Positions 1-8,331 of a stretch of DNA of 62,741 nucleotides are shown here, one piece after another. How positions within the stretch are numbered: position 1 is the stretch's first letter; the number at the start of each line of letters is the position of its first letter. The DNA comes from Leptolyngbya sp. BC1307 (lineage in GTDB: Bacteria > Cyanobacteriota > Cyanobacteriia > Phormidesmidales > Phormidesmidaceae). The stretch covers positions 1 through 62,741 of the forward strand of contig NZ_NRTA01000024.1 in assembly GCF_002286735.1 (NCBI RefSeq). The letters run 5' to 3'. Position numbers and translations under genes: made by a program. Below the pieces are notes generated by a model. That model made no database searches, was not told the origin of the DNA, and was given only the letters and a program-made list of their open reading frames with translations.

Positions 1-198
1 CGATTATGGAGATCCTTAAAGTATGAGTTGATCTATCTCAAAGCGTTTGAAGACGGACGACATCTATCACGAGAGGTGACGACTTGGTTTCATTGGTATA
101 ACCGGCAAAGACCGCATCAGTCGCTAGACTATCGGACACCTGATGAAATTTATTATGAACGTCGATCTGAAAAGGAGGGGATGTGTAATACTCGTTGA
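1..198 (+). mobile_element. IS3-family transposase, C-terminal fragment
   Basis: The reading frame is open from base 1 to the stop at 196-198 and encodes the last 65 residues of a DDE transposase. It has the IS3 OrfB-type end: WRSLKYE, then WFHWYNRQRPHQSLDYRTP and DEIYYER. The catalytic core and the 5' half lie outside the window. The fragment ends about 50 bases before the arsH remnant, so the element or a deletion next to it probably truncated arsH. Whether the full element is active cannot be judged here. Confidence 0.85.
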
Positions 199-246
199 AA
201 GCGTATTGATTACGTAGACCCTTCAGAGCTTAACTGCCCTTTCAAG

Positions 247-534
247 TTGTCCAGTCTCTGGGGTCCACTTCAGATGTTTACGATTCCGAATCAGTCATCG
301 GTAGCGAAAGCGTATCAGGAATTTAATGAAGATGGCACGATGAAAGAATCGGCTTATCGCGATACTCCTTCGGAGTGGCCTCGCCATCGCGTCATTGACG
401 TAATGGAAGAACTTTATCGCTTCACTTTACTTCTACGGGAAAACGTAGACGAACTAACAGATCGCTACAGCGAACGCAAGGCAGAAACGGCTAAACAGAT
501 CCAGGAAACCGTCAAACAAGCGTTGAACCTTTGA
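247..534 (+). pseudogene. arsH: arsH 3' remnant (arsenical resistance flavoprotein)
   Basis: About 90 residues match the C-terminal end of ArsH, an NADPH-dependent FMN reductase that oxidises organic arsenicals. Recognisable parts are [33 protein letters not shown] and [11 protein letters not shown]. The N-terminal flavodoxin fold and its FMN-binding part are absent; in-frame stops at 208 and 232 separate it from the IS3 fragment. A TTG at 247 opens the frame but is unlikely to be a true start. Eight extra residues (TPSEWPRH) split the usual YxDRV(I/V)DV segment and come from the 32-nt repeat at 359-390. It is probably non-functional debris of a metal(loid) resistance locus. Confidence 0.8.
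359..390 (+). repeat. 32-nt HIP1-associated palindromic insert, copy 1 (in arsH)
   Basis: The element begins GCGAT and ends ATCGC, and contains the hairpins ACTCC-TTC-GGAGT and GGC-CTC-GCC. Removing 24 nt leaves GCGATCGC (HIP1) and restores the expected ArsH reading (Tyr-Arg-Asp-Arg-Val). Near-identical elements lie at 1505-1536 and, on the other strand, 39023-39054. Confidence 0.85.
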
Positions 535-550
535 AGAACGCAAGCAGCCC

Positions 551-588
551 TGATTTCATTTTGATTTCACATTCGCAAAAGAGAATGT
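551..588 (+). promoter_or_regulatory. Possible OmpR/PhoB-type response-regulator box upstream of copper operon
   Basis: Two exact copies of TGATTTCA lie at 551-558 and 562-569, an 11-bp period (8-bp repeat with 3-bp spacer), as in boxes bound by OmpR/PhoB-family regulators. An overlapping inverted repeat ACATTC/GAATGT (569-574 and 583-588) follows. The block sits 20-55 bases before the multicopper oxidase start. No regulator gene is present in the window, so the link to a CopR-like protein is inferred. Confidence 0.4.
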
Positions 589-606
589 AGATGTAGAAAT
601 CTTGCG

Positions 607-2172
607 ATGGGGCAGTTTATGAAACGCAGACATTTTCTCTCCATAAGCGCAGCAGGTGCCGGTTCGGTTTTCCTAGCTCAGTGCAGCCGCGTATCTACGT
701 CTTCGACCAATGAAGCTCAAAAGGTTGCTCAGTCCTTTAGCCAAAAGTCTCTGCCCGCCGTCTATACCAGTACCGATGGCCTACTAGACCTGGATTTGGA
801 AGCGAGCTATAAAACCATCAACTTGAACGGCAAACCAGCCACACTCATGGCTTACAACGGGCAGGTGCCAGGGCCACGGCTAGAAGCCAGACCAGGAGAT
901 ACCGTTCGGATTCGCTTTACCAACAACTTGCCAGACCCGACCAATATCCACTATCACGGGCTGAATATTTCGCACAGCGGCAATGCCGACAACGTCTTTT
1001 TGAGCGTTCAGCCAGGTGAAACTTTCACCTACGAATTCAGCCTGCCTGAAGACCATCCGGCGGGAACTTTCTGGTATCACCCGCACCGTCATGGCTTTGT
1101 CGCCAATCAGGTCTTTGCCGGACTCAGCGGTTTTTTTGTGGTGCGCAGCGACCTGGATGAAATTCCCGAGGTAAAAGCCGCCTCAGAAGCATTTCTCGCC
1201 CTAAAAGATTTTCAGCTAGACGATGAAGGCAATATCGCCTCGCCCGACCGGATGGCGGTGATGATGGGCCGGGAAGGGGCGCTCGTGACGGCCAGCGGAC
1301 AGGTCAACCCCAGTCTCTCAATTCCAGCGAACGGACTGCTGCGCTTGCGTCTGCTCAACGCCTCCATCTCGCGGTTTTACCGATTGCAGGTAGAGCAGCA
1401 TTCGATGCAGCTGATCGCGACCGATGGCGGAGCGCTATCGGCACCAGTGGAGGTGAAAGAGCTATTGCTGGTGCCTGGAGAGCGGGCAGAAGTTTTGATT
1501 CGCGGCGATGGCGAAGCCTCTCCGCAGGAGAATCGCACCCCAGGCTCATACCGCCTACTAAACCTACCCTACGACCGGGGCGGCATGGGCATGATGGGCG
1601 GCAACTCAATGGGCGGCATGCAAATGGGCGAAGGCCATTCGATGGGCGGCATGGATATGAACTCATCTGATCCGGCAACGAGCGGAGAAACCCTGCCCTT
1701 AGCCACCTTTACTTATAGCGATTCTCCGCAGAATGAAATAGCCGTGCTCCCAGCTCAACTCATCCCGATAGAGCCGCTGCCTGCGGCCCAAAACACGCGG
1801 CGCATAGAACTCTCCATGCGAATGTTATTTATGAGAGGCATGGCGTTTACCCTCAATGACAAAACCTACAGCGAAGACCGCACAGACATTCAGGTACCGC
1901 TCAACACGGTAGAAGAATGGGAAATTGCTAACGTCGATGCCGACATGATGGATCACCCCTTTCATCTGCACGCCGCTCCTTTTCAAGTAATCAGCCGCAA
2001 CGGTCAGCCCGAGCCCTACCCTGCCTGGAAAGACACCGTCTTAGTCCGGGGCGGCGAAACTCTGCGGATTCGCATTCATTTTAAGGACTTTCCGGGTAAA
2101 AGCGTTTATCACTGCCACATTCTCGACCATGAGGAGCTAGGCATGATGAGCGTGATCGACGTACAGGCATAG
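607..2172 (+). CDS. Multicopper oxidase (CueO/CopA-oxidase/laccase-like)
   Basis: A 521-residue exported multicopper oxidase that probably oxidises Cu(I) or phenolic substrates in the periplasm. All four copper motifs are present: HYHGL (H115, H117), HPHRHG (H158, H160, H162), HPFHLH (H450, H453, H455) and HCHILDHEELGM (H502, C503, H504, H508, M513). A Met/Gly-rich segment at about 325-352 resembles the CueO copper-sensing loop. The N-terminus (KRRHFL, then a hydrophobic stretch ending LAQC) looks like a Tat signal, possibly a poor lipobox. The start may be 607 or the ATG at 619. Eight residues (about 301-308) before RTPGSYRL come from the repeat at 1505-1536. It is first gene of a copper cluster with copZ and copA. 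Confidence 0.92.
   Translation: MGQFMKRRHFLSISAAGAGSVFLAQCSRVSTSSTNEAQKVAQSFSQKSLPAVYTSTDGLLDLDLEASYKTINLNGKPATLMAYNGQVPGPRLEARPGDTVRIRFTNNLPDPTNIHYHGLNISHSGNADNVFLSVQPGETFTYEFSLPEDHPAGTFWYHPHRHGFVANQVFAGLSGFFVVRSDLDEIPEVKAASEAFLALKDFQLDDEGNIASPDRMAVMMGREGALVTASGQVNPSLSIPANGLLRLRLLNASISRFYRLQVEQHSMQLIATDGGALSAPVEVKELLLVPGERAEVLIRGDGEASPQENRTPGSYRLLNLPYDRGGMGMMGGNSMGGMQMGEGHSMGGMDMNSSDPATSGETLPLATFTYSDSPQNEIAVLPAQLIPIEPLPAAQNTRRIELSMRMLFMRGMAFTLNDKTYSEDRTDIQVPLNTVEEWEIANVDADMMDHPFHLHAAPFQVISRNGQPEPYPAWKDTVLVRGGETLRIRIHFKDFPGKSVYHCHILDHEELGMMSVIDVQA
1505..1536 (+). repeat. 32-nt HIP1-associated palindromic insert, copy 2 (in multicopper oxidase)
   Basis: This is the reverse orientation of copy 1: it starts GCGATGGCGAAGCC and ends AGGAGAATCGC. 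It adds GEASPQEN between Arg-Gly-Asp and Arg-Thr-Pro-Gly. Deleting 24 nt regenerates GCGATCGC and the continuous reading RGDRTPGSYRLLNLPYDRG, as expected for this oxidase family. The host frame is kept. Confidence 0.85.
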
Positions 2173-2324
2173 CCTCGACCCGCCTTAAACCAAATCTCTC
2201 TACCCCCCTTTACCCTCGACCGAACTAGAGAGTTTATACTGATAGCAACAACGGGTTAGGCAGTCCTAAGCCTCCGCCCGCCCGAGCAAATTCAGACACA
2301 GCAAACTCAACAGTCATCAAGCTT

Positions 2325-2519
2325 ATGAAACTCCAACTCAACGTCCCTAGCATGGCCTGCGGCTCCTGCGCCAAAACCATCACCAACGCCGTGAAATCAG
2401 TCGACCAAACCGCCAAAGTCGAAGCTGACCCCAAGACCAAGCAGGTCGTAGTCGAAACAGAATCTTCTGAAACCGCCATCCGAGAAGCCATTAAAGGCAC
2501 AGGCTACGCTGTCTCTTAA
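2325..2519 (+). CDS. CopZ/Atx1-like copper chaperone (HMA domain)
   Basis: A 64-residue single HMA-domain protein with the metal motif MACGSC (M-x-C-x-x-C) at about residues 10-15 and the usual beta-alpha-beta-beta-alpha-beta length. Such proteins carry Cu(I) in the cytosol and hand it to P1B ATPases. It lies 44 bases before the CopA-type ATPase, which also starts with an HMA domain, so the two very likely work as donor and pump. The 152-base gap after the oxidase gene could hold its own promoter. A zinc or mercury chaperone is less likely given the oxidase and CPC-type ATPase next door. Confidence 0.88.
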   Translation: MKLQLNVPSMACGSCAKTITNAVKSVDQTAKVEADPKTKQVVVETESSETAIREAIKGTGYAVS

Positions 2520-2563
2520 TCTCCTCTGCTCTCCCTCCCCCTCCGCCCCCACGAGCAACTACC

Positions 2564-4831
2564 ATGACCACGACCACCTTAAAGCTCAAAGGCATGAGCT
2601 GCGCCTCCTGTGCCAACAGCATCGAAACAGCCATCCAACAGGTGCCGGGAGTCAGCAGCGCGCAGGTCAACTTCGCCGCCGAACAGGCCAGCGTTGAATA
2701 CGACGAGCACAATACCAACTTAGAAAAGATTCAGACCGCTGTCGCCGACGCAGGCTATGAAGCCAGCGAAAAAGAAGACCTGAGCATCGGTGAAGAAGAT
2801 GCCCAGGAACAGAAAGAACGCAAGACTCAGCAAAAAGCACTGCTGACCAAAACCATCGTCAGCGGTGTAGTCGGCATAGTTCTGATTCTGGGCACTTTGC
2901 CGATGATGCTGGGCGTCGATATTCCTGGCTGGCCAATGTTTTTACACAACCCGTGGCTTCAGCTTGTTCTAGCCACGCCGGTTCTGTTCTGGTGCGGGCA
3001 ATCTTTTTACGTCGGCGCTTGGAAAGCCTTTACCCACCGCGCTGCAAATATGAATACGCTAGTCGCGCTAGGGACGGGAGCGGCTTATCTCTATTCTATT
3101 TTCGTGACTCTGTTTCCTGGCTTCTTGATCGCGCAGGGCCTTGCCCCGGAGGTGTACTATGAAGTCGCTGTCGTGATTATCGCGATGCTACTATTAGGCC
3201 GCTATCTGGAGAATCGAGCTAGAGGACAAACTTCAGACGCGATTCGTCAGCTCATGGGGTTGCAGGCGAATACGGCGCGGGTGGTGCGTCAGGGCGAAGA
3301 GATTGACTTGCCCTTGGAAGAAGTGGTTGTCGGCGATGTGATCATCGTTCGCCCGGGTGAGAAGATCCCGGTAGACGGTGAGGTTGTAGAAGGGTCTTCT
3401 ACCGTCGATGAGTCGATGGTGACGGGCGAACCTGTGCCGGTGAAAAAAGGGCAGGGCGCAGAAGTGATCGGGGCAACCATCAATAAGACGGGTAGCTTCC
3501 GGTTCAAAGCGTCGCGCGTGGGTAAAGATACCGTGCTCGCGCAAATTGTGCAGCTTGTGCAAGATGCTCAGGGTTCGAAAGCGCCTATTCAAAAGCTTGC
3601 CGATCAGGTGACTGGGTGGTTTGTACCGGTGGTGATTGCGATCGCGCTCATCACCTTCATCCTCTGGTTCAACATCATGGGCAATACGACATTAGCCCTC
3701 CTCACTACAGTCGGCGTGCTGATCATCGCCTGCCCTTGCGCCCTGGGCCTGGCTACCCCCACCTCGATTATGGTCGGCACCGGCAAAGGCGCTGAAAACG
3801 GTATTTTGATCAAAGACGCCGAAAGCTTAGAGCGGGCCCACAGGCTACAGGCTGTTGTTGTCGATAAAACCGGTACGCTGACTGAAGGCAAGCCAACAGT
3901 CACAGACTATCTGACCGTGCGAGGCACCGCCAACAGCAACGAAATTAAGCTGTTGCAAATGGCGGCAGCGGTCGAGCGCAATTCTGAACATCCCCTGGCT
4001 GAAGCGGTTGTCAACTATGCCGGGTCTCAGGGCATTGAGCAGAAAAAGCTGACCGGCGTGCAGGACTTTGACGCGGTGACCGGCAGAGGCGTTCAAGGAA
4101 CCATCAACGGCCATTTGGTGCAAATCGGCACCGAGCGCTGGATGCAAAGCTTAAGTATTGACACTAGCTCACTTCAGTCCCAGCGACAGGCTTGGGAAGC
4201 AGCCGCCAAAACCACCGCCTGGATTGCCGTAGATGGCGAAGCGGAAGGGCTGATGGGAATTTCTGACGCGCTGAAGAAAACCTCCGCTCAGGCAGTGAGT
4301 GCCCTGCAAAAAATGGGCCTGGAAGTGGTGATGCTCACTGGCGATAACCAGCAGACAGCGGAAGCGATCGCCCAGGAAGTCGGCATCCGCCGCGTCTTTG
4401 CAGAAGTGCGCCCCGACCAAAAAGCCGATCAGATCAAGCAGCTTCAGTCCGAGGGTAAGCAGGTGGCGATGGTCGGCGACGGCATTAACGACGCGCCTGC
4501 CCTAGCTCAGGCCGATGTCGGGATTTCGATTGGGACGGGGACGGATGTAGCGATCGCAGCTAGTGACATCACCCTGATCTCCGGCGACCTGCAAGGCATC
4601 GTCACCGCCATTCAGCTCAGCAAAGCCACCATTGCCAACATTCGCCAGAATCTGTTCTTTGCCTTCATTTACAACGTAGCGGGCATTCCGATTGCGGCAG
4701 GTATTCTCTACCCCATCTTCGGCTGGCTGCTGAACCCGATTATCGCCGGGGCCGCGATGGCCTTCAGCTCAGTTTCAGTGGTTACTAACGCGCTTCGTCT
4801 AAGAAACTTTCAACCCAAAGGTGTTCGCTAA
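2564..4831 (+). CDS. P1B-type Cu(I)-transporting ATPase (CopA/PacS/CtaA type)
   Basis: A 755-residue copper ATPase with an N-terminal HMA domain (GMSCASC, C13 and C16), membrane helices at about 95-215, the actuator motif TGEPVPV, a second helix pair, the transmembrane metal site C390-P-C392 in [13 protein letters not shown], the phosphorylated Asp434 in DKTGTLT, the SEHPLA motif of the nucleotide domain, and GDGINDAP at about 638. CPC plus SEHP places it among Cu(I) pumps. It lies between the chaperone and a cupredoxin gene, only 15 bases before the latter. Direction (export, or import into thylakoids as in CtaA/PacS) cannot be told; the oxidase context favours detoxification. Confidence 0.95.
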   Translation: MTTTTLKLKGMSCASCANSIETAIQQVPGVSSAQVNFAAEQASVEYDEHNTNLEKIQTAVADAGYEASEKEDLSIGEEDAQEQKERKTQQKALLTKTIVSGVVGIVLILGTLPMMLGVDIPGWPMFLHNPWLQLVLATPVLFWCGQSFYVGAWKAFTHRAANMNTLVALGTGAAYLYSIFVTLFPGFLIAQGLAPEVYYEVAVVIIAMLLLGRYLENRARGQTSDAIRQLMGLQANTARVVRQGEEIDLPLEEVVVGDVIIVRPGEKIPVDGEVVEGSSTVDESMVTGEPVPVKKGQGAEVIGATINKTGSFRFKASRVGKDTVLAQIVQLVQDAQGSKAPIQKLADQVTGWFVPVVIAIALITFILWFNIMGNTTLALLTTVGVLIIACPCALGLATPTSIMVGTGKGAENGILIKDAESLERAHRLQAVVVDKTGTLTEGKPTVTDYLTVRGTANSNEIKLLQMAAAVERNSEHPLAEAVVNYAGSQGIEQKKLTGVQDFDAVTGRGVQGTINGHLVQIGTERWMQSLSIDTSSLQSQRQAWEAAAKTTAWIAVDGEAEGLMGISDALKKTSAQAVSALQKMGLEVVMLTGDNQQTAEAIAQEVGIRRVFAEVRPDQKADQIKQLQSEGKQVAMVGDGINDAPALAQADVGISIGTGTDVAIAASDITLISGDLQGIVTAIQLSKATIANIRQNLFFAFIYNVAGIPIAAGILYPIFGWLLNPIIAGAAMAFSSVSVVTNALRLRNFQPKGVR

Positions 4832-4846
4832 AGCACCCCCGAACCC

Positions 4847-5356
4847 ATGAAACTCACATCCTTAAAAAACAAATGGCTGCTCAGCGGTCTGCTCAGCACC
4901 AGCCTGTTACTGGGAGGTGCCCATACCGCCCAGGCTCAGATTTCTCAGTCCGACACCGGTGAATTTCGCCGAATCAACCAGTCGCTTGGTCTGAAGGTCG
5001 GCGTTACGGCTGTTGGCCTTGGACTCATCGGGTTAGAGCTGTGGTGGTTTCTCTTCAGCAAAACTAAAGCTCAGAGCGCACAAGCCTCTGACGGCGTTCA
5101 GTCAATAGACATCACCGTAGACGGCGGCTACTCCCCCGACCAGATTGTGGTGCAGGCCGGTCAGCCAGTGAAGCTAAACTTCTTGCGCAAAGACCCCAGT
5201 AGCTGCTTGGAGCAAATCATTCTCCCCGACTTCAACAAAGCGATAGACCTGCCGCTAAATCAGGAGGCGACGGTAGAAGTTTTGCCCGAGAAAGCAGGCA
5301 ACTATACCTTTCACTGCGGCATGAACATGTTTCGCGGCACCCTCATCGCGCAGTAA
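4847..5356 (+). CDS. Membrane-anchored cupredoxin-domain protein
   Basis: A 169-residue protein with a signal peptide (cleavage near AQA-Q, about residue 30), one transmembrane segment (about 50-70, VGVTAVGLGLIGLELWWF) and a C-terminal cupredoxin-like beta-sandwich (about 85-169). Candidate copper ligands are Cys in SSCLEQI and the FHCGMNMFRG motif near the end (His, Cys, two Met). It has probable copper-binding function on the outer face of the membrane, as electron carrier or copper acceptor; the exact role is unknown. It follows copA by 15 bases and is probably the last gene of the copper operon. Confidence 0.8.
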   Translation: MKLTSLKNKWLLSGLLSTSLLLGGAHTAQAQISQSDTGEFRRINQSLGLKVGVTAVGLGLIGLELWWFLFSKTKAQSAQASDGVQSIDITVDGGYSPDQIVVQAGQPVKLNFLRKDPSSCLEQIILPDFNKAIDLPLNQEATVEVLPEKAGNYTFHCGMNMFRGTLIAQ

Positions 5357-5687
5357 GGCTGGCCTGTCTTTTGAGCAAAAGAGGAGCAACCGCATTAGGG
5401 CTCCTAACGCTTGTGGTCACCGGATCAATCAGGGGGATGATCTCTCCTGGCCGCAAACATAAGAAAATCGACTGCCGGGATGACGCAATGGCTACAGCGC
5501 AGCCAAGACAGCATTTATAACGCTTAATCCCTTGAGAGAATAGTGAATTTTCCGGAATTTAGCCGCATCAAAGTATGCACTAACTGCAGCCGTTGTGTCA
5601 CCCCAGCAGGTAGTTGCCATCCGATACTTCCTAATAAACCGAGGGAATTCTCGGGGTAATAACAATTCGAAAGATGGCCCTTATATT
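5357..5687. other. Intergenic stretch, no gene seen
   Basis: This 331-base gap lies between the cupredoxin and the kinase. An AGGAGC/GCTCCT inverted repeat (5382-5405, 12-nt loop) lacks a T-run, so it is not a clear terminator. A GTG-initiated extension of the kinase frame (5595) runs through its last part. No conserved promoter was identified. Confidence 0.5.
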
Positions 5688-7766
5688 ATGTCTACCTTTC
5701 CAGACGCTGATCAGTCCTCTAATACACTTCAGCAAGCGGCGTACCAGCTAGCCTCATGTACTGATCAAATCTTCCTACAAATTAAGCAGGAGGAGGCGTT
5801 AACTAGAATTATTGACCGCATCAGGACATCAATGCGGCTAGACGCTCTCTTTAAAACGACGGCAACAGAAATTCGAGAGTTGCTGAATGCGGACCGCGTG
5901 GGCGTCTTTCGATTTACACCAGGCAGTGGATGGGATGAAGGCGAGTTTGTAGCAGAAGATGTGATCGACAGCTTTCCTTTGGCAATGGCTGAGAAAGTTT
6001 ATGACCACTGCTTTGGGTCGCAGTTTGCCACCTACTACACCCAAGGTCGGGTACAGGCTGTTGCCGATATCCGAGATGCCGGTCTCAGCGATTGCCATAT
6101 TCGGGTACTCGAACAGTTCAAAATTCGGGCCAACTTGATTGTCCCGGTACTCAAGGGCAATGAACTATGGGGATTATTGTGCATTCATCAGTGTGCTCAT
6201 CCTCGACGCTGGCAGTTGGGAGAAATTGAGTTTGTCAAAAAAATAGCAGGTCATTTTGCGATCGCCCTTCAGCAGGCAGAATACGTAGAGCAACTACAAG
6301 ACAAAGTCGCTCAGCTAGATCGAGCAAAAGCACAGGAAACCGCCCTGTTTAAGATTACTAATCGGATACGGCGTGCCTTGGGCTGGGAGACTATTTGCGA
6401 AACGGCGTCTGAAGAAGTGCGTCATTTACTCGGGGCGGATCGCGTTGCTATTTATCGCTTCAATTCAGACTGGAGTGGGGACTTTGTGAGCGAATCGGTG
6501 GCCGATGAATGGAAGCCCCTCGTCGGCGTTTCTGCCACGATTGCCGATACGCACCTGATGGAAACCCAGGGTGGGCGCTATGCCAACAATGAAACCTTTG
6601 CCGTCACCGATATTTACGCAGATGGCCATACCGACTGCCATTTGGCTCTGCTAGAAGAATTTCAGGCGAGAGCTTATTTGATTACCCCCATTTTTCGAGG
6701 CGATTGTCTTTGGGGTCTATTAGCCGCTTTTCAAAACGCTGCCCCCCGCCACTGGCGCGAAGATGAGATCAATTTACTCGTGCAGATCGGCGAACAACTC
6801 GGGATTGCCCTACAACAAGCCGAATCAGTGCGAAAAATACAAGCGCAGTCTATAGAGCTAGCGCAGACTCTTAAAGACTTGAAGCAGTCCCAAATGCAGC
6901 AAATTCAGAACGAGAAAATGGCCAGCTTGGGCCAGCTCGTTGCGGGCGTCGCCCACGAAATCAACAACCCTGTCAACTTTATTCATGGCAACATACGCCA
7001 TATAGATCAATATGTTAAGGCTCTACTGGCACTCATCGACTTCCATCAGAAACAGGCTGCTGAATCGACTAAAGATAGCAACACATACAAGGAGAAAATA
7101 GAGGAGCTTGACTTCGATTTTATCCTAGAAGATTTACCCAAAATGTTGACCTCGATGAAAATGGGTGCCGAGCGCATCCGCGATATTGTTCTCTCGCTTC
7201 GTAATTTCTCGCGACTAGACGAAGCTGACTTTAAAGCGGTTGATATTCATGAAGGCATTGACAGCACCTTATTGATTCTTGGTAGCAGAATAAAGGATTG
7301 TGGTGGTCAGCGTGTCGTGGAAATCATCAAGGAATATAACGATATCCCACCTGTAGAATGTTATCCAGCCCAACTCAATCAGGTGTTTATGAACCTCGTG
7401 AGCAATGCTCTAGATGCTATTGAAGAAGCCATAAAAGCGGAGACGCCAACCAACGAAACATCCACAGATTGCCAAAAGCATAAGATTTGGATCAGTACAC
7501 AGGTAACCGGGCAAGAACAGGTGGAAATTCGGATTCGAGACAGCGGCATAGGTTTGAAGGAGACCATTGCCCCTCAAGTCTTCGACCATTTCTTCACCAC
7601 TAAGCCGGTTGGCAAGGGAACCGGCTTAGGCTTGTCTATTTCCAGGAATATCATCACGGAAAAACATTTTGGTACGCTTGGTGTAAAGGCCGTGCCTGGG
7701 CAAGGCGCAGAGTTTATTGTCTGTTTGCCCATCAAACTAAAAAGTAGCCTTGCGGCAAAGCATTGA
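5688..7766 (+). CDS. Double-GAF sensor histidine kinase, possible cyanobacteriochrome
   Basis: A 692-residue soluble histidine kinase with two GAF domains (about 35-195 and 215-375), a coiled linker, a HisKA domain with phospho-acceptor His423 in AHEINNPVNF, and an HATPase domain (NLVSNALDA, RDSGIGL, GKGTGLGLS). Both GAF domains carry the Cys-His pair that binds bilin in cyanobacteriochromes (C136-H137 in LSDCHIRVLEQF; C317-H318 in HTDCHLALLEEF) followed by the usual R-A-x-L/Y-I-P segment. It is therefore probably a light sensor, though Cys-His GAF domains without chromophore exist. ATG 5688 is preferred over the in-frame GTG at 5595. No response regulator is adjacent. Confidence 0.88.
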   Translation: MSTFPDADQSSNTLQQAAYQLASCTDQIFLQIKQEEALTRIIDRIRTSMRLDALFKTTATEIRELLNADRVGVFRFTPGSGWDEGEFVAEDVIDSFPLAMAEKVYDHCFGSQFATYYTQGRVQAVADIRDAGLSDCHIRVLEQFKIRANLIVPVLKGNELWGLLCIHQCAHPRRWQLGEIEFVKKIAGHFAIALQQAEYVEQLQDKVAQLDRAKAQETALFKITNRIRRALGWETICETASEEVRHLLGADRVAIYRFNSDWSGDFVSESVADEWKPLVGVSATIADTHLMETQGGRYANNETFAVTDIYADGHTDCHLALLEEFQARAYLITPIFRGDCLWGLLAAFQNAAPRHWREDEINLLVQIGEQLGIALQQAESVRKIQAQSIELAQTLKDLKQSQMQQIQNEKMASLGQLVAGVAHEINNPVNFIHGNIRHIDQYVKALLALIDFHQKQAAESTKDSNTYKEKIEELDFDFILEDLPKMLTSMKMGAERIRDIVLSLRNFSRLDEADFKAVDIHEGIDSTLLILGSRIKDCGGQRVVEIIKEYNDIPPVECYPAQLNQVFMNLVSNALDAIEEAIKAETPTNETSTDCQKHKIWISTQVTGQEQVEIRIRDSGIGLKETIAPQVFDHFFTTKPVGKGTGLGLSISRNIITEKHFGTLGVKAVPGQGAEFIVCLPIKLKSSLAAKH

Positions 7767-7869
7767 GTTCTGCTCACGACGCAACTATTCTATACATTCG
7801 AAACGCTGCTACTTATGGGGTGGATCAAACCAGGATTACGCTTTCGGTGCAATTAGGAAGTTCAGTAAC

Positions 7870-7901
7870 GCGATTCTCTGGACGAGAGGCTCTACCAACG
7901 C
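7870..7901 (+). repeat. Diverged 32-nt HIP1-associated insert, candidate copy 5
   Basis: The sequence starts GCGATTCTC, has GAGAGGCT in the middle and ends CCAACGC. Over 32 nt it matches the reverse complement of the copy at 1505-1536 at 24 positions, with the same total length. It is intergenic. A chance match or a related subfamily is possible. Confidence 0.5.
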
Positions 7902-7990
7902 ATAGCTGAATGGTTGTGGTCATCTCCCCTGCGATCGCTCCGTATGGGACCTATGAAGTTATCCATAACGACGCAGGCTCCCGCCCATAA

Positions 7991-8016
7991 CGTCGGTGCG
8001 ATCAGTCGCACCGACG
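7991..8016. repeat. Perfect 26-nt hairpin
   Basis: CGTCGGTGCGA and TCGCACCGACG form an 11-bp perfect stem with the 4-nt loop TCAG. No T-run follows on either side, so a terminator role is doubtful. It lies between the kinase and tRNA-Pro, and could be a palindromic repeat or a protein site. Confidence 0.7.
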
Positions 8017-8066
8017 ATGCTATAGATTGCTGAGAGCGATCGCCATTTAGTGTTATCCTAGATAGC

Positions 8067-8140
8067 CGGGATGTAGCGCAGCTTGGTAGCGCGCCTGCTT
8101 TGGGAGCAGGATGTCGCAGGTTCGAATCCTGTCATCCCGA
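8067..8140 (+). tRNA. tRNA-Pro (TGG anticodon)
   Basis: A 74-nt cloverleaf. The acceptor arms CGGGATG and CATCCCG pair, with A as discriminator. The anticodon stem CCTGC/GCAGG encloses a TTTGGGA loop with anticodon TGG. The T-arm has GGTTCGAATCC. CCA is not encoded. A run of five T follows. Confidence 0.95.
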
Positions 8141-8331
8141 TTTTTACTAGAATGATTGAGTCTCAAACATTTAAGCTTTGAATGCTAAAGCTCAGCGCGA
8201 GGCCGATTTCTACTTGATCATTGATAAATCTTACCAAACAGATCAGTTTATTAATTGTCCACCCGGGCTTGAGTGATGTGGAACAGCTCGCCCATGATAG
8301 ATGAGCAATTTTTGCCGAATCGGGAGAATCT

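Larger units (their letters stand above)
7767..8066. other. Intergenic stretch with repeat-like elements
   Basis: No coding frame of note is seen. It holds a diverged 32-nt insert (7870-7901), a perfect 11-bp-stem hairpin (7991-8016) and a HIP1 octamer (8036-8043) just before the tRNA gene. Confidence 0.5.

Noticed and set aside
3604-3903. Long opposite-strand frames inside copA, coaBC, purH and ctaD
   Set aside because: They have no recognisable products or start signals and follow from high GC at third positions of the real genes.
4236-4262. GATGGCGAAGCGGAAGGG in copA as a HIP1-insert copy
   Set aside because: Only the first third matches and there is no closing ATCGC; copA has no extra residues there.
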